A DNA stretch of 64,000 bases from Paenibacillus sp. PCH8 (lineage in GTDB: Bacteria; Bacillota; Bacilli; Paenibacillales; Paenibacillaceae), in assembly GCF_002968835.1 (NCBI RefSeq), contig NZ_PKQK01000005.1, positions 62,001-126,000 of the forward strand. The letters are read 5' to 3'. This document shows, piece by piece, positions 35,935-44,658 of this stretch (positions are counted from its first letter, which is position 1; each line of letters opens with the position of its first letter). The notes beneath the pieces were generated by a model. The model saw only the letters and a list, made by a program, of their open reading frames with translations. It had not been told where the DNA came from and did not search any database. Made by a program: the position numbers and the translations under genes.

Positions 35935-38900
35935 TTATGCTTCCGCAGGTCCCGCAGCAATCCATGACAACAATCCGTACGTATGCTTGCAATCTGCTGT
36001 ACGCGACACTTCCAATACCGCTTCGTCCTCACTCTGTGAGAGTAGGGATATCTGAAATCCGCGATCATTGCTCATGGCCACAATCACATAATGCTCTGAA
36101 GTAAATGACTCTTCAAAAATAACAGTAACCTCTGTGCATTCTTCACTCTCAGGCAGTACAAAAGCTTCCATCCCAAATTGCTGTACAACAGGCTGCTTAC
36201 TCACACTGCGAACAGGTTGGAAAGCCAGATGTTTGGCCTGAACGGCACCGGATTGCAGCTGACTGCTGCCAACGGCATCATCACACAGATGCTCCTGTGT
36301 AATCGATTGGGGGTCCGGTGTGTACTCCAATTGAACAACAGGTTCTGGTGCCTCTTCGACTGAACCACCAAGCGTCAGAGATGTAACATCTGGTGCAAGT
36401 TCTGTAGGTTGTTCAATCGATTGTTCTACATATAATTCAACTCCAGCTTGTGACTCTTGCTGATCATGTGGGTTTTGCAGTTCAAGTTGCTCCTGCAGCT
36501 CCAGCGCATCCGTTTGAGCATTTATTGTTTCCGTACCCCAATCCATTCCGAAGATGGATTCATTCTCCAGTCCAACCGACTGCATTAATTGCTGGACCTC
36601 TAGCAAGGCTTCCTGCCTTTTGATCTCAGCCAGTTGCTCCAGCGTTTCTCCACTAACTTGACGAATGGCATTCCAGATCTCTTCACTTAAATGCTCTGTA
36701 CCCACAATTCCCGCATTCAGATGACTTGAAGTTATACTTTGTTCACTCAGTTTGCTGCCATCAATCGCTCGGTCAGCAAGATGAACACTCGATATTGCGC
36801 CTGTAGACAATTTACTTCCGTCTACACTGCCATCAGCTAACTTGGAGCCCGTCACTGAACCATCTTGCAGATGATCCGTACTTACCGCTCCATCCTGCAC
36901 ATGAACCGAGCTTACCGCTCCTTCTTCCAGATGAGTGGGGCCTACCGCGCGCTCTTCCAGATGAAGCCCAGTAATACTTCCCTCCTGGATGTGAGCCGCA
37001 TGGATGGCTCCTTCTTCAATATGAGCGGATTGCACACTTTCGTATGCAATATGGCTACTCAATATCGCGCCATCAACCAATTTACTTCCGTCTACACTCC
37101 CATCAGCCAACTTGGAGCCCGTCACTGAACCATCTTGCAGATGATCCGTACTTACCGCTCCATTCTGCACATGAACCGAGCTTACCGCTCCTTCTTCCAG
37201 ATGAGTCGGGCCTACCGCACGCTCTTCCAGATGAAGCCCAGTAATGCTTCCCTCTTGGATATGAGCCGCACGGATGGCTCCTTCTTCGATATGAGCAGAT
37301 TGCACACTTTCGTATGCGAGGTGGCTACTCAATATCGTGCCATCAACCAATTTACTTCCGTTTACACTGCCATCCGACAATTTGGAGCCCGTCACTGAAC
37401 CATCTTGCAGATGATCCGTACTTACCGCTCCATCCTGCACATGAACCGAGCTTACCGCTCCTTCTTCCAGATGAGTGGGGCCTACCGCACGTTCTTCCAG
37501 ATGAAGCCCAGTAATACTTCCCTCCTGGATATGAGCCGCATGGATGGCTCCTTCTTCGATATGAGTGGATTGCACACTTTCGTATGCAATATGGCTACTT
37601 AATATCGTGCCATCAACCAATTTACTTCCGTCTACACTCCCATCTGCCAGTTTGGAACCCGTCACTGAACCATCTTGCAGATGATCCGTACTTACCGCTC
37701 CATCCTGCACATGAACCGAGCTTACCGCTCCTTCTTCCAGATGAGTCGGGCCTACCGCACGCTCTTCCAGATGAAGCCCAGTAATGCTTCCCTCTTGGAT
37801 ATGATCCGCACGGATGGCTCCTTCTTCGATATGAGCCGATTGCACACTTTCGTATGCGATATGGCTACTCGATATCGCACCCTCGACCAATTTACTTCCG
37901 TCTACACTCCCATCAGCCAACTTGGAGCCCGTCACTGAACCATCTTGCAGATGATCCGTACTTACCGCTCCATCCTGCACATGAACTGAGCTTACCGCTC
38001 CTTCTTCCAGATGAGTCGGGCCTACCGCACGCTCTTCCAGATGAAGCCCAGTAATGCTTCCCTCTTGGATATGATCCGCACGGATGGCTCCTTCTTCGAT
38101 ATGAGCGGATTGCACACTTTCGTATGCAATATGGCTACTCAATATCGCGCCCGCAGATAGTTTGGTACCATCTACACTGCCATTAGCCAGTTTGGATCGA
38201 GTCACGGATTCTTCCTGCAAAATAATCGTACTCACCGATTCCTCTTCCAGATGTGAGGTCCCGATGCTCCGATGCTGGATATGGTGAGGAAGAATCGCCC
38301 CATCCTGAACATGACGGGATTTCACAGCCCCTTGCTGAAGGTGTGCAGCACCAAGTGCCTCCGCTTGAAGGTGCAAACCACGAATCAGACCTGGTTGCAA
38401 ATGTGCTTCGGTCACGGATAAAGGAGCCAGATGATCCGTTTGCACAGAGGATGGCGTTAGATGTTGGGAGGTGATCGCCTGCCCCACAATATGACTTCCA
38501 TGAATAATATCCTCTTTCAGATGCTGGGAGTTCACGACCTGTGCAGCGAGATGATCCGACTTCACACTTCCTCCAGCCAGATGAATTGAATCGACAGAAG
38601 CAGGCTGAAGATGCTCACTGTTTACCGCGCCATGCTGCAATTTCGTTCCGGATACCGACTCTGCTGCCAGATGTTCTGTTGACAGGGTACCTTGTCGCAG
38701 TTTGTTACCTGTGATACTACCATCCGCAAATAACTCCGGTGACCGGATCTCATCGGCCAGATGTTCCATGGAAACGGCATGTTGCTTCAGATGATAGCCG
38801 CGAATCGTTCCTGCCGGAATATGCTTGGCGGTGATACTTTCAGCCAGGATTTTGGCAGAGGTTACACTGCCGTCAGCCAGTTTCGCTGAGGTAACCGCCA

Positions 38901-40932
38901 AATCAGCCAGTTTGTCAGTCGAGACGCTCTCCGGTGACAGTTTGGGGGAGGTCACGGCATGATCAGTCAGATGCGGTGGGAAAACGGACCCTCCAGCCAG
39001 TTGGGCTGAGGTTACACTGCTTGGTGCCAATTTATCCGTAGTGATTGCCCCGCGTGATATGGCCTCCGCATGCACACTGCCCGGTTGAAGGTGAGGCGTG
39101 CTCACCGCATGTTCCGTAAGGTGCTCAGACTTCACGGAATAAGGTCTCAGCGCCTCGGAGCCTACACTGCCTTGAGCCAGATGAGCACCTGTAACGCCTC
39201 CATTCGCCAGATGGGTCGATGTTACACTGCCCGGCGCCAGTGCTTTGCTGATGACAGAGGCAGGCCCAAGCTTCTCGGATGTAACACTGGTATCCGCGAG
39301 TTTCGTACTCGTTACCGCTCCGTCCTGCAATTCAAATGTGCCCACGGCTGACTCGGCCAAGTGTTTCTCCAGCACAACACCTTCGCCCAAAGCTTCAGCA
39401 GACACACTTCCGGCTGACAGATGGGTTGCTTCTATACTTTCACTGGCAATGTGAATGGAGTGAATGGCCGAATTGTCCACATGTACAGGCGTTATTCCCC
39501 GGTTCGCGATGTGCTCTGCACGAATGGACCCTTTTGCCAGATGTTTACCTTGCACGGCTTCATCGGCAATTTTGGAAGCAATGATGCTCTGGTCGGCAAT
39601 CTTGGAAGCCGTAATCGCCTGTTCCAGCAATTTCGCAGTTCCGACAGACTGGTCTGCCAGCTTGCTGCTGTTGACCGCATTATCCACCAGATGCTCGCTG
39701 TTTATTTCTCCATGCCCGATCTGCTCGCTACCTATAGCAAGCGCTCGAATCTGGGCGGAGCCGATCGAACCATCCACCAGATGTCTTCCACTTAATGAAT
39801 TCTCGGCAATGTGTCTGGTCTGGATCGCTCCGTCCTCGATCTGCTCACTCCCAATACTGTTGGAAGACAGTTGGGAACGACCCACAGCCCCCTCAGCCAG
39901 ATGTGCCTGTTTAACTGCACCGGACTGAATATGGTATGACTCGATGGATTGTTCTTCAATTTTGCTGCCCGTGACCGCACCTTCACGAATTTTGGCCGAT
40001 GTTACCGCATCATCAGCCAGCTTCGATGTATGAATGACTCCACCCGATAAGTGACGGGTCTCGATACCACTGATGGCAATCTTGTCACCGGTGACCGCAT
40101 GATTCTTGATCAACTCTTCGGTAACCAGCAAGCGGCTAAGATGCCTTGTGTTGATGGAGCCGTCGGCAATTTTGGTCGAATCAATGACTTGATTGCCGAG
40201 CTTCTGCGAAGTGATGCTGCCATCCCTTATTTTATCCCCGCCAATGGACGCATTCCGGATTTTGTGACCCGACACGGAGCCATCAATCAGATGTTCTTCC
40301 GATATAGATGCTTCTGCCAGTTTTGCAGATACGATCGCACCATCCGCGATGTGGATGCTGGTCACTGCATAATCCTGTAACGCTTCACTTCCGACGGCAT
40401 CCGGTTTCAGCTTGGATGCATCCACCGAGAAGGGAGCCAACCGGCTTTCTGTAACAGCAAACTCACTAAGATCATCGGTATAGATGTAGTGTCCGGTATG
40501 TCCCGGCATCTGATTCTGATTCAGAATTTCCAGCCGGTCCTTGCTCTTTGTCTCCTTCTTGCCACTACCTTGCTCTTCCAGCGAAGATGTAGCAATACTG
40601 CTTACCTGAATTTCTTTCTCCGCGACCACTGGAGCACTCACTTCCTGCTTCACTGACTCTACAACAGGTTCAGGCTTAGGGATGTCAGCCAAATTCTCTT
40701 GTACAGGCTCATTCGTCGCTGAACGAACTTCTGTGCTTTCGGGAGAAGCTTCAGCCGACTCTTGAATGCTCTTGGGAGCGGGTACATCTGTATTCAGGCG
40801 TTCTTCCCTAATCGGTATCAGCCCTGATTTTGTTGGTTCCAGTCGGCGATCAGTCAGTTCCAATTCCTTGAATCTTGGGCTCACATGCCGCAGTTTCGGC
40901 GTCAGAACCTTCTTTTTGCCATTTTTACTCAT
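35935..40932 (-). CDS. Giant decapeptide-repeat protein with WIAG-type tail, probable spore-surface fibre
   Basis: 1665 residues. Residues ~1-165 are a charged, Glu/Pro-rich region. From ~185 to ~1430 the chain is made of about 120 ten-residue units with consensus G-[SA]-[VI]-x-[ST]-x-[HK]-[LI]-x-[DE] (for example GSVTGSKLAD, GAVSTDHLQD). Toward the C-terminus five 90-residue blocks are nearly identical. The last ~85 residues form a distinct beta-rich domain ending LLSWIAAGPAEA, the WIAG-tail type of Paenibacillus. There is no signal peptide. The regular repeats suggest a beta-solenoid or fibre, and neighbours suggest the spore surface; both are inferences. The His/Lys/Ser-rich faces could carry glycans. 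Confidence 0.85.
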   Translation of the reverse strand: MSKNGKKKVLTPKLRHVSPRFKELELTDRRLEPTKSGLIPIREERLNTDVPAPKSIQESAEASPESTEVRSATNEPVQENLADIPKPEPVVESVKQEVSAPVVAEKEIQVSSIATSSLEEQGSGKKETKSKDRLEILNQNQMPGHTGHYIYTDDLSEFAVTESRLAPFSVDASKLKPDAVGSEALQDYAVTSIHIADGAIVSAKLAEASISEEHLIDGSVSGHKIRNASIGGDKIRDGSITSQKLGNQVIDSTKIADGSINTRHLSRLLVTEELIKNHAVTGDKIAISGIETRHLSGGVIHTSKLADDAVTSAKIREGAVTGSKIEEQSIESYHIQSGAVKQAHLAEGAVGRSQLSSNSIGSEQIEDGAIQTRHIAENSLSGRHLVDGSIGSAQIRALAIGSEQIGHGEINSEHLVDNAVNSSKLADQSVGTAKLLEQAITASKIADQSIIASKIADEAVQGKHLAKGSIRAEHIANRGITPVHVDNSAIHSIHIASESIEATHLSAGSVSAEALGEGVVLEKHLAESAVGTFELQDGAVTSTKLADTSVTSEKLGPASVISKALAPGSVTSTHLANGGVTGAHLAQGSVGSEALRPYSVKSEHLTEHAVSTPHLQPGSVHAEAISRGAITTDKLAPSSVTSAQLAGGSVFPPHLTDHAVTSPKLSPESVSTDKLADLAVTSAKLADGSVTSAKILAESITAKHIPAGTIRGYHLKQHAVSMEHLADEIRSPELFADGSITGNKLRQGTLSTEHLAAESVSGTKLQHGAVNSEHLQPASVDSIHLAGGSVKSDHLAAQVVNSQHLKEDIIHGSHIVGQAITSQHLTPSSVQTDHLAPLSVTEAHLQPGLIRGLHLQAEALGAAHLQQGAVKSRHVQDGAILPHHIQHRSIGTSHLEEESVSTIILQEESVTRSKLANGSVDGTKLSAGAILSSHIAYESVQSAHIEEGAIRADHIQEGSITGLHLEERAVGPTHLEEGAVSSVHVQDGAVSTDHLQDGSVTGSKLADGSVDGSKLVEGAISSSHIAYESVQSAHIEEGAIRADHIQEGSITGLHLEERAVGPTHLEEGAVSSVHVQDGAVSTDHLQDGSVTGSKLADGSVDGSKLVDGTILSSHIAYESVQSTHIEEGAIHAAHIQEGSITGLHLEERAVGPTHLEEGAVSSVHVQDGAVSTDHLQDGSVTGSKLSDGSVNGSKLVDGTILSSHLAYESVQSAHIEEGAIRAAHIQEGSITGLHLEERAVGPTHLEEGAVSSVHVQNGAVSTDHLQDGSVTGSKLADGSVDGSKLVDGAILSSHIAYESVQSAHIEEGAIHAAHIQEGSITGLHLEERAVGPTHLEEGAVSSVHVQDGAVSTDHLQDGSVTGSKLADGSVDGSKLSTGAISSVHLADRAIDGSKLSEQSITSSHLNAGIVGTEHLSEEIWNAIRQVSGETLEQLAEIKRQEALLEVQQLMQSVGLENESIFGMDWGTETINAQTDALELQEQLELQNPHDQQESQAGVELYVEQSIEQPTELAPDVTSLTLGGSVEEAPEPVVQLEYTPDPQSITQEHLCDDAVGSSQLQSGAVQAKHLAFQPVRSVSKQPVVQQFGMEAFVLPESEECTEVTVIFEESFTSEHYVIVAMSNDRGFQISLLSQSEDEAVLEVSRTADCKHTYGLLSWIAAGPAEA
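36841..38190 (-). repeat. Five tandem copies of a 270-bp coding repeat
   Basis: Copies begin near 36841, 37111, 37381, 37651 and 37921 and differ only at scattered bases. Each encodes nine decapeptide units (90 residues). A sixth, diverged unit follows at 38191. The exact 270-bp period keeps the frame, so gain or loss of copies would be tolerated. Confidence 0.9.
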
Positions 40933-41297
40933 GCAGCTTGCTCCTTCCTCTAACGTTCGTCTCCGGCATCATATGCTTCCATATGGGCATCTGCCACTTC
41001 ATTTCATGACTTTTGCAAGTTCCAAAGCACGGATGTACAAGCGCCAAGGCAGGAGTATTGAACGATTTTAGTGGAAATAGGCGTGTCAGGGTGGCCGAGG
41101 AAAGGCGGCTGTCCACGCCCCCGTCCCAGCCCTATCATAGGATATTGTGTCTAGGTCGTGTCTGAAAACGCGCTGGTGCATAGCGATGCCTCTTCACACC
41201 GGTCTGCGTTATCGCGATGTCAGAGCCATGCGGTGACAGGCCGGCATTCCATGAATGGACGATCCATGGTCGCGATAACATTGAAGGAGGAACGGTC
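40933..41297. other. Divergent intergenic region, repeat protein / YheC-like gene
   Basis: 365 nt between two divergently read genes. It must hold both promoters; a good ribosome site (GAAGGAAGGAG-like) precedes each. I could not identify a convincing sigma-K or sigma-A promoter or any RNA structure. Confidence 0.3.
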
Positions 41298-42428
41298 ATG
41301 CTCCAAGAAACGATCGGCATTATGTTCGATTCACGCATGTACCGGGGGATACCGGCCGGAAGGACCGGTCAGGAATCACTCGCGAATTATGAACAGGCTG
41401 CGGCCAGTTATGGATTAACCCCCTGCTTCTTGCGGCTGGAAGATATTGATTCAGATCGAAAAACATGTCTTGCTTATGTAAAAAAGGAAGGCAGATACGT
41501 TCGCGAGCGCATGCCATTGCCCTCCGTCATTCATAACCGATCACTCCAGCTTCGCCGGGCGGAACAGCATCAGATCACCAAGCTGATGTTACAGGGTATT
41601 CAGGTATACAATGTTCGCAACCGATACCGCAAAGATCACATTCACGATATGCTTCATCAGGACTACGCCCTGAGAGAACATCTGCCCTATGCAGTCAAAG
41701 CTACGCCAGAGTCTCTGGCCTATATGATGGACCATTATGATGACCTCGTTATTAAACCATGCAGCGGCAGTATCGGTCATGGCATTATGCGGGTCTTTCA
41801 GCGAGATGGACAGTGGAAACTGACCTGTGAGACGAAGGCTGCACGCAGAGGATGGGCTACGTTCCGATTAAGTAAAGGACAGCTTCCATCCTCAACTCTG
41901 CGGCGGATCTTCCGCCATGCCTACCTCATCGAAGAGCGTATCCCGCTGGTACGTTACGAAGGCAGGCCGGTAGACCTGCGGGTGTCCGTGCAGCGTGGCA
42001 GCGATGGTCTGTGGGGAATTACAGGCATGTTTGCCAAAGCGGCACCTTCGCATACGTTTGTCACCAACATCGCTCAAGGCGGTAAAGTCATGACGCTCGC
42101 GGAGGCCCTTGAGACATCCGAATCCAACTTCGAGCTGACCCGACTGGAATCCAGGATCGGAATCGTTGCACACCGAATTGCCCATACGCTCGCAACAAGT
42201 CTGCCGCATCTTGCAGATCTGGGCCTTGATCTCGGGATAACCGGTAGGGGTCAGATTTATTTTATTGAATGCAATGGACGGGATCAGCGTTATGGTTTTC
42301 GTAAGGCGGGAATGTCGGAACACTGGAAGGCTACGTACAGCAAACCAATGGCCTATGGACGTCTGCTGCTGGAGCAGAATTCGAGAATTCCGAGACAACC
42401 ACAGACATACGATAGGGGATTATATTGA
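41298..42428 (+). CDS. YheC/YheD-family endospore coat-associated ATP-grasp protein
   Basis: 376 residues from the ATG at 41298, six nt after GAAGGAGGAAC; the frame is open further upstream. The N-terminal ~110 residues contain 'IGIMFDSRMYRGIPAGRTGQESLANYEQAA', and an ATP-grasp core follows: 'DLVIKPCSGSIGHGIMRVFQ' phosphate-binding loop near 155, 'YLIEERIPLVRYEGRPVDLRVSVQR', and 'LGLDLGITGRGQIYFIECNGRDQRYGF' metal site. Family members are spore coat proteins with a predicted ligase fold whose substrate is not known. It precedes psd by 85 nt on the same strand. Confidence 0.87.
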   Translation: MLQETIGIMFDSRMYRGIPAGRTGQESLANYEQAAASYGLTPCFLRLEDIDSDRKTCLAYVKKEGRYVRERMPLPSVIHNRSLQLRRAEQHQITKLMLQGIQVYNVRNRYRKDHIHDMLHQDYALREHLPYAVKATPESLAYMMDHYDDLVIKPCSGSIGHGIMRVFQRDGQWKLTCETKAARRGWATFRLSKGQLPSSTLRRIFRHAYLIEERIPLVRYEGRPVDLRVSVQRGSDGLWGITGMFAKAAPSHTFVTNIAQGGKVMTLAEALETSESNFELTRLESRIGIVAHRIAHTLATSLPHLADLGLDLGITGRGQIYFIECNGRDQRYGFRKAGMSEHWKATYSKPMAYGRLLLEQNSRIPRQPQTYDRGLY

Positions 42429-42513
42429 TTTCGTGTGCATTCTGTGTCAATATTATGCAGAACGGCCGGTCCTGCCGGCCTTGAAGTTCGCATTAACCCT
42501 AAGGGGGATATTC

Positions 42514-43305
42514 ATGGCAAAAACGCTGTTGCGATTAATGACCGAGCTTTCTTCACGCAAATGGATCTCCCGGACTGTGGGAGCTTTCTCCAAAAGCCGG
42601 GGAAGTAAGGCATTTATCCCTTATTTTGTCCGGACCTACGACATCCCTGTTCAGGAGGCCGAGAAAGACTGGAAGGAATACCGTTCACTGAACGATTTCT
42701 TTACCCGCAAATTAAAACCGGGCATGCGCCCGTTGGAACTTTCAGAGCATGCACTAATCAGCCCGGTAGATGCCAAGATTACGGCAGCCGGTCCGATATC
42801 CGCAGGAACACTCCTGAATGTTAAGGGACAAAATTATACACTTGCTGAATTATTAAATCATTCTCCCCATCTGGAGAAGTACAAGCACGGTTACGGGTTC
42901 GTTCTCTACCTCAGCCCGCGTGACTATCATCGCATTCACGCACCTGTCAGCGGTCGCAAAATAGAGAGCGAGCACATCAAGGGCAAAGTTTATCCCGTGA
43001 ATGATTTTGGCCTGACCCATATGAAATCCGTGCTTAGTCGTAACGAACGACTCATTACGTATATCGCACACGATTACGGTGAAGTTGCGGTTGTCAAAGT
43101 CGGTGCGATGAACGTGAGTAGCATACAGTATGCGAATACGGACACAAGTACCTGGGCACAGGGTGATGACCTGGCCTATTTTGAATTCGGCTCCACTGTC
43201 GTTCTGTTGACGCAGAGTGGCACATTTGAACCACAACCGGGCTTACAGCCAGGAGATTCCGTCAAAATGGGTACATTGCTCGGTCGTTTAAAACCATTGA
43301 ACTAA
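42514..43305 (+). CDS. psd: Phosphatidylserine decarboxylase
   Basis: 263 residues, the length of B. subtilis Psd, from the ATG at 42514 behind AGGGGG. It has 'SPVDAKITAAGPI' (~88), 'RDYHRIHAPVSG' with the catalytic His (~142) and the pyruvoyl-forming 'FGSTVVLL' near the C-terminus, where self-cleavage before Ser splits alpha and beta chains (commonly LGST, here FGST). It makes phosphatidylethanolamine at the membrane. pssA is not adjacent; instead it follows the coat-protein gene, hinting at a sporulation link. Confidence 0.92.
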   Translation: MAKTLLRLMTELSSRKWISRTVGAFSKSRGSKAFIPYFVRTYDIPVQEAEKDWKEYRSLNDFFTRKLKPGMRPLELSEHALISPVDAKITAAGPISAGTLLNVKGQNYTLAELLNHSPHLEKYKHGYGFVLYLSPRDYHRIHAPVSGRKIESEHIKGKVYPVNDFGLTHMKSVLSRNERLITYIAHDYGEVAVVKVGAMNVSSIQYANTDTSTWAQGDDLAYFEFGSTVVLLTQSGTFEPQPGLQPGDSVKMGTLLGRLKPLN

Positions 43306-43694
43306 TGGGTCCATACGCAAATAAAGAGGATGGCGCAGTACCTGATCTCAGGTCATGCGCCATCCTCTTTATGAATGAATAACATCCATTCCTGTACGTT
43401 GACCGTACTCAACTACGTAAGATACCATCCATGTATACATGCAATACGAAGCTTCGCTCCGTCGTTATTGGCCTGCTGAGTTCTCCTCAAAACCACACAT
43501 CTTGCAAGTCCTCTGCCGGTTTGAATCGGCGCAGACGGTTCCGGAAAATATTGCATCCCTTCGTTGAGCATCCCCGGTTGCGGACCCGACGTTTTCCGTT
43601 CATCACAAGTTCCCCCTTTTGGTCATCTGGAATGCTAGGTAATTACCCTTGCGCTCCAGACTTGAAACGTTGTCATGTTCTTCCCATCAGAATT
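43306..43694. other. Intergenic region downstream of psd
   Basis: 389 nt between convergent psd and an AraC gene. Apart from the psd terminator I see no gene or RNA signature in it; open frames here have no ribosome sites. Confidence 0.3.
43322..43372 (+). terminator. Terminator of psd
   Basis: A 14-bp stem AAAGAGGATGGCGCA/TGCGCCATCCTCTTT with an inner CCTGA/TCAGG pairing and T-rich tail. Confidence 0.8.
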
Positions 43695-44480
43695 CTAACG
43701 AATCTCGGACGGGCTTTTGCCTGTATACTGCTTGAATTGACGACTGAAGAAAAAGATATCGCGATATCCCAGAGCATCCGCCACTTCGGTCACATTCATG
43801 CCGGTATGTACCAGCAGATGTTCTGCCCGTTCAATACGCATACGGATAATATAGGATTGCACCGATGATCCCACCAGTTCCTTGAACTTGATGGAGAAGT
43901 ATCGGGGTGATAAACCTGCCCGGGCGGCCAGATCTTCCACCCGATGCGTAATTCCCGGATGCTGACGCACATAATTGGCGACCTCCTGGATCACATCGGA
44001 CAACTGGTTGCTTACCTTTTTCTCCACAGGTTCTTCCGTATCCGCACGCAGCAAATGAATCATTAGCTGTTTCAGAATCAATCGACTCTCTTCATCACGT
44101 CCGTACACATCTGATAGGAACAGTCTTACATAACGTGCCAGCAAATGCTCAAATTCCACGTTCTCCTGTACTTCACGATAGGACTGAGGAACATCAGCAA
44201 CAGGTACGTCCACATCAAAATGAATATAGGTAAGTACCAACGGTTTTTGCTTATTATGTGTTGCAGTAGGATGATCGCCTGGCCTGAACAGAAAACAACT
44301 ACCCTTGCCAACTTCATACGACTGGTCATTCAATACAAGCGTCCCTTCACCACTCCACACATAAAATAAATCATAGTTTTGCATCGGTTTTTCCCGTTTC
44401 TGCCACTTCCAGCCCGGTTCACAGACAATTTTGGCGACAGCGGGCAAAATAACAAATGATGACGGCGATGCCTGCAGCAT
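43695..44480 (-). CDS. AraC-family transcriptional regulator
   Basis: 261 residues; start TTG/ATG context weak. An N-terminal cupin half covers ~1-120 ('YDLFYVWSGEGTLVLNDQSYEVGKGSCFLFRPGDHPTA'), and a two-HTH C-terminal domain ~160-261 ('HRVEDLAARAGLSPRYFSIKFKELVGSS' and 'MNVTEVADALGYRDIFFFSRQFKQYTGKSPSEIR'). It stands alone with no adjacent sugar-metabolism gene, so its target and inducer cannot be deduced. Confidence 0.85.
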   Translation of the reverse strand: MLQASPSSFVILPAVAKIVCEPGWKWQKREKPMQNYDLFYVWSGEGTLVLNDQSYEVGKGSCFLFRPGDHPTATHNKQKPLVLTYIHFDVDVPVADVPQSYREVQENVEFEHLLARYVRLFLSDVYGRDEESRLILKQLMIHLLRADTEEPVEKKVSNQLSDVIQEVANYVRQHPGITHRVEDLAARAGLSPRYFSIKFKELVGSSVQSYIIRMRIERAEHLLVHTGMNVTEVADALGYRDIFFFSRQFKQYTGKSPSEIR

Positions 44481-44658
44481 GTCGCCACTCCCCCTTGATA
44501 GTTAATCTCTCTGCATATGGTATTATTCTGATCTGAATCTCACTTCTTCAATCCAGGCCATATGTATTTCAGCATCTTGCATCATTCAATCCAACTTGCT
44601 CACATATGATCTCTGCTCCTACAGGAGCGAAATGTCTTATCCCATTATACAGCGGAAT

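Noticed and set aside
36865-38054. Series of plus-strand ORFs of 66-87 codons spaced 270 bp
   Set aside because: They are the antisense image of the decapeptide array; repetition alone keeps them open and none has a ribosome site.
36841-38190. CRISPR-like regular repeats
   Set aside because: Period is 270 bp with no unique spacers, and it is in frame inside a long gene, so it encodes protein repeats.
43690-43705. TTCTAACGAATCTC match to the three-armed repeat at 9267
   Set aside because: It is the coding 3' end of the AraC gene (SEIR-stop); a 13-14 nt chance match with no arms.
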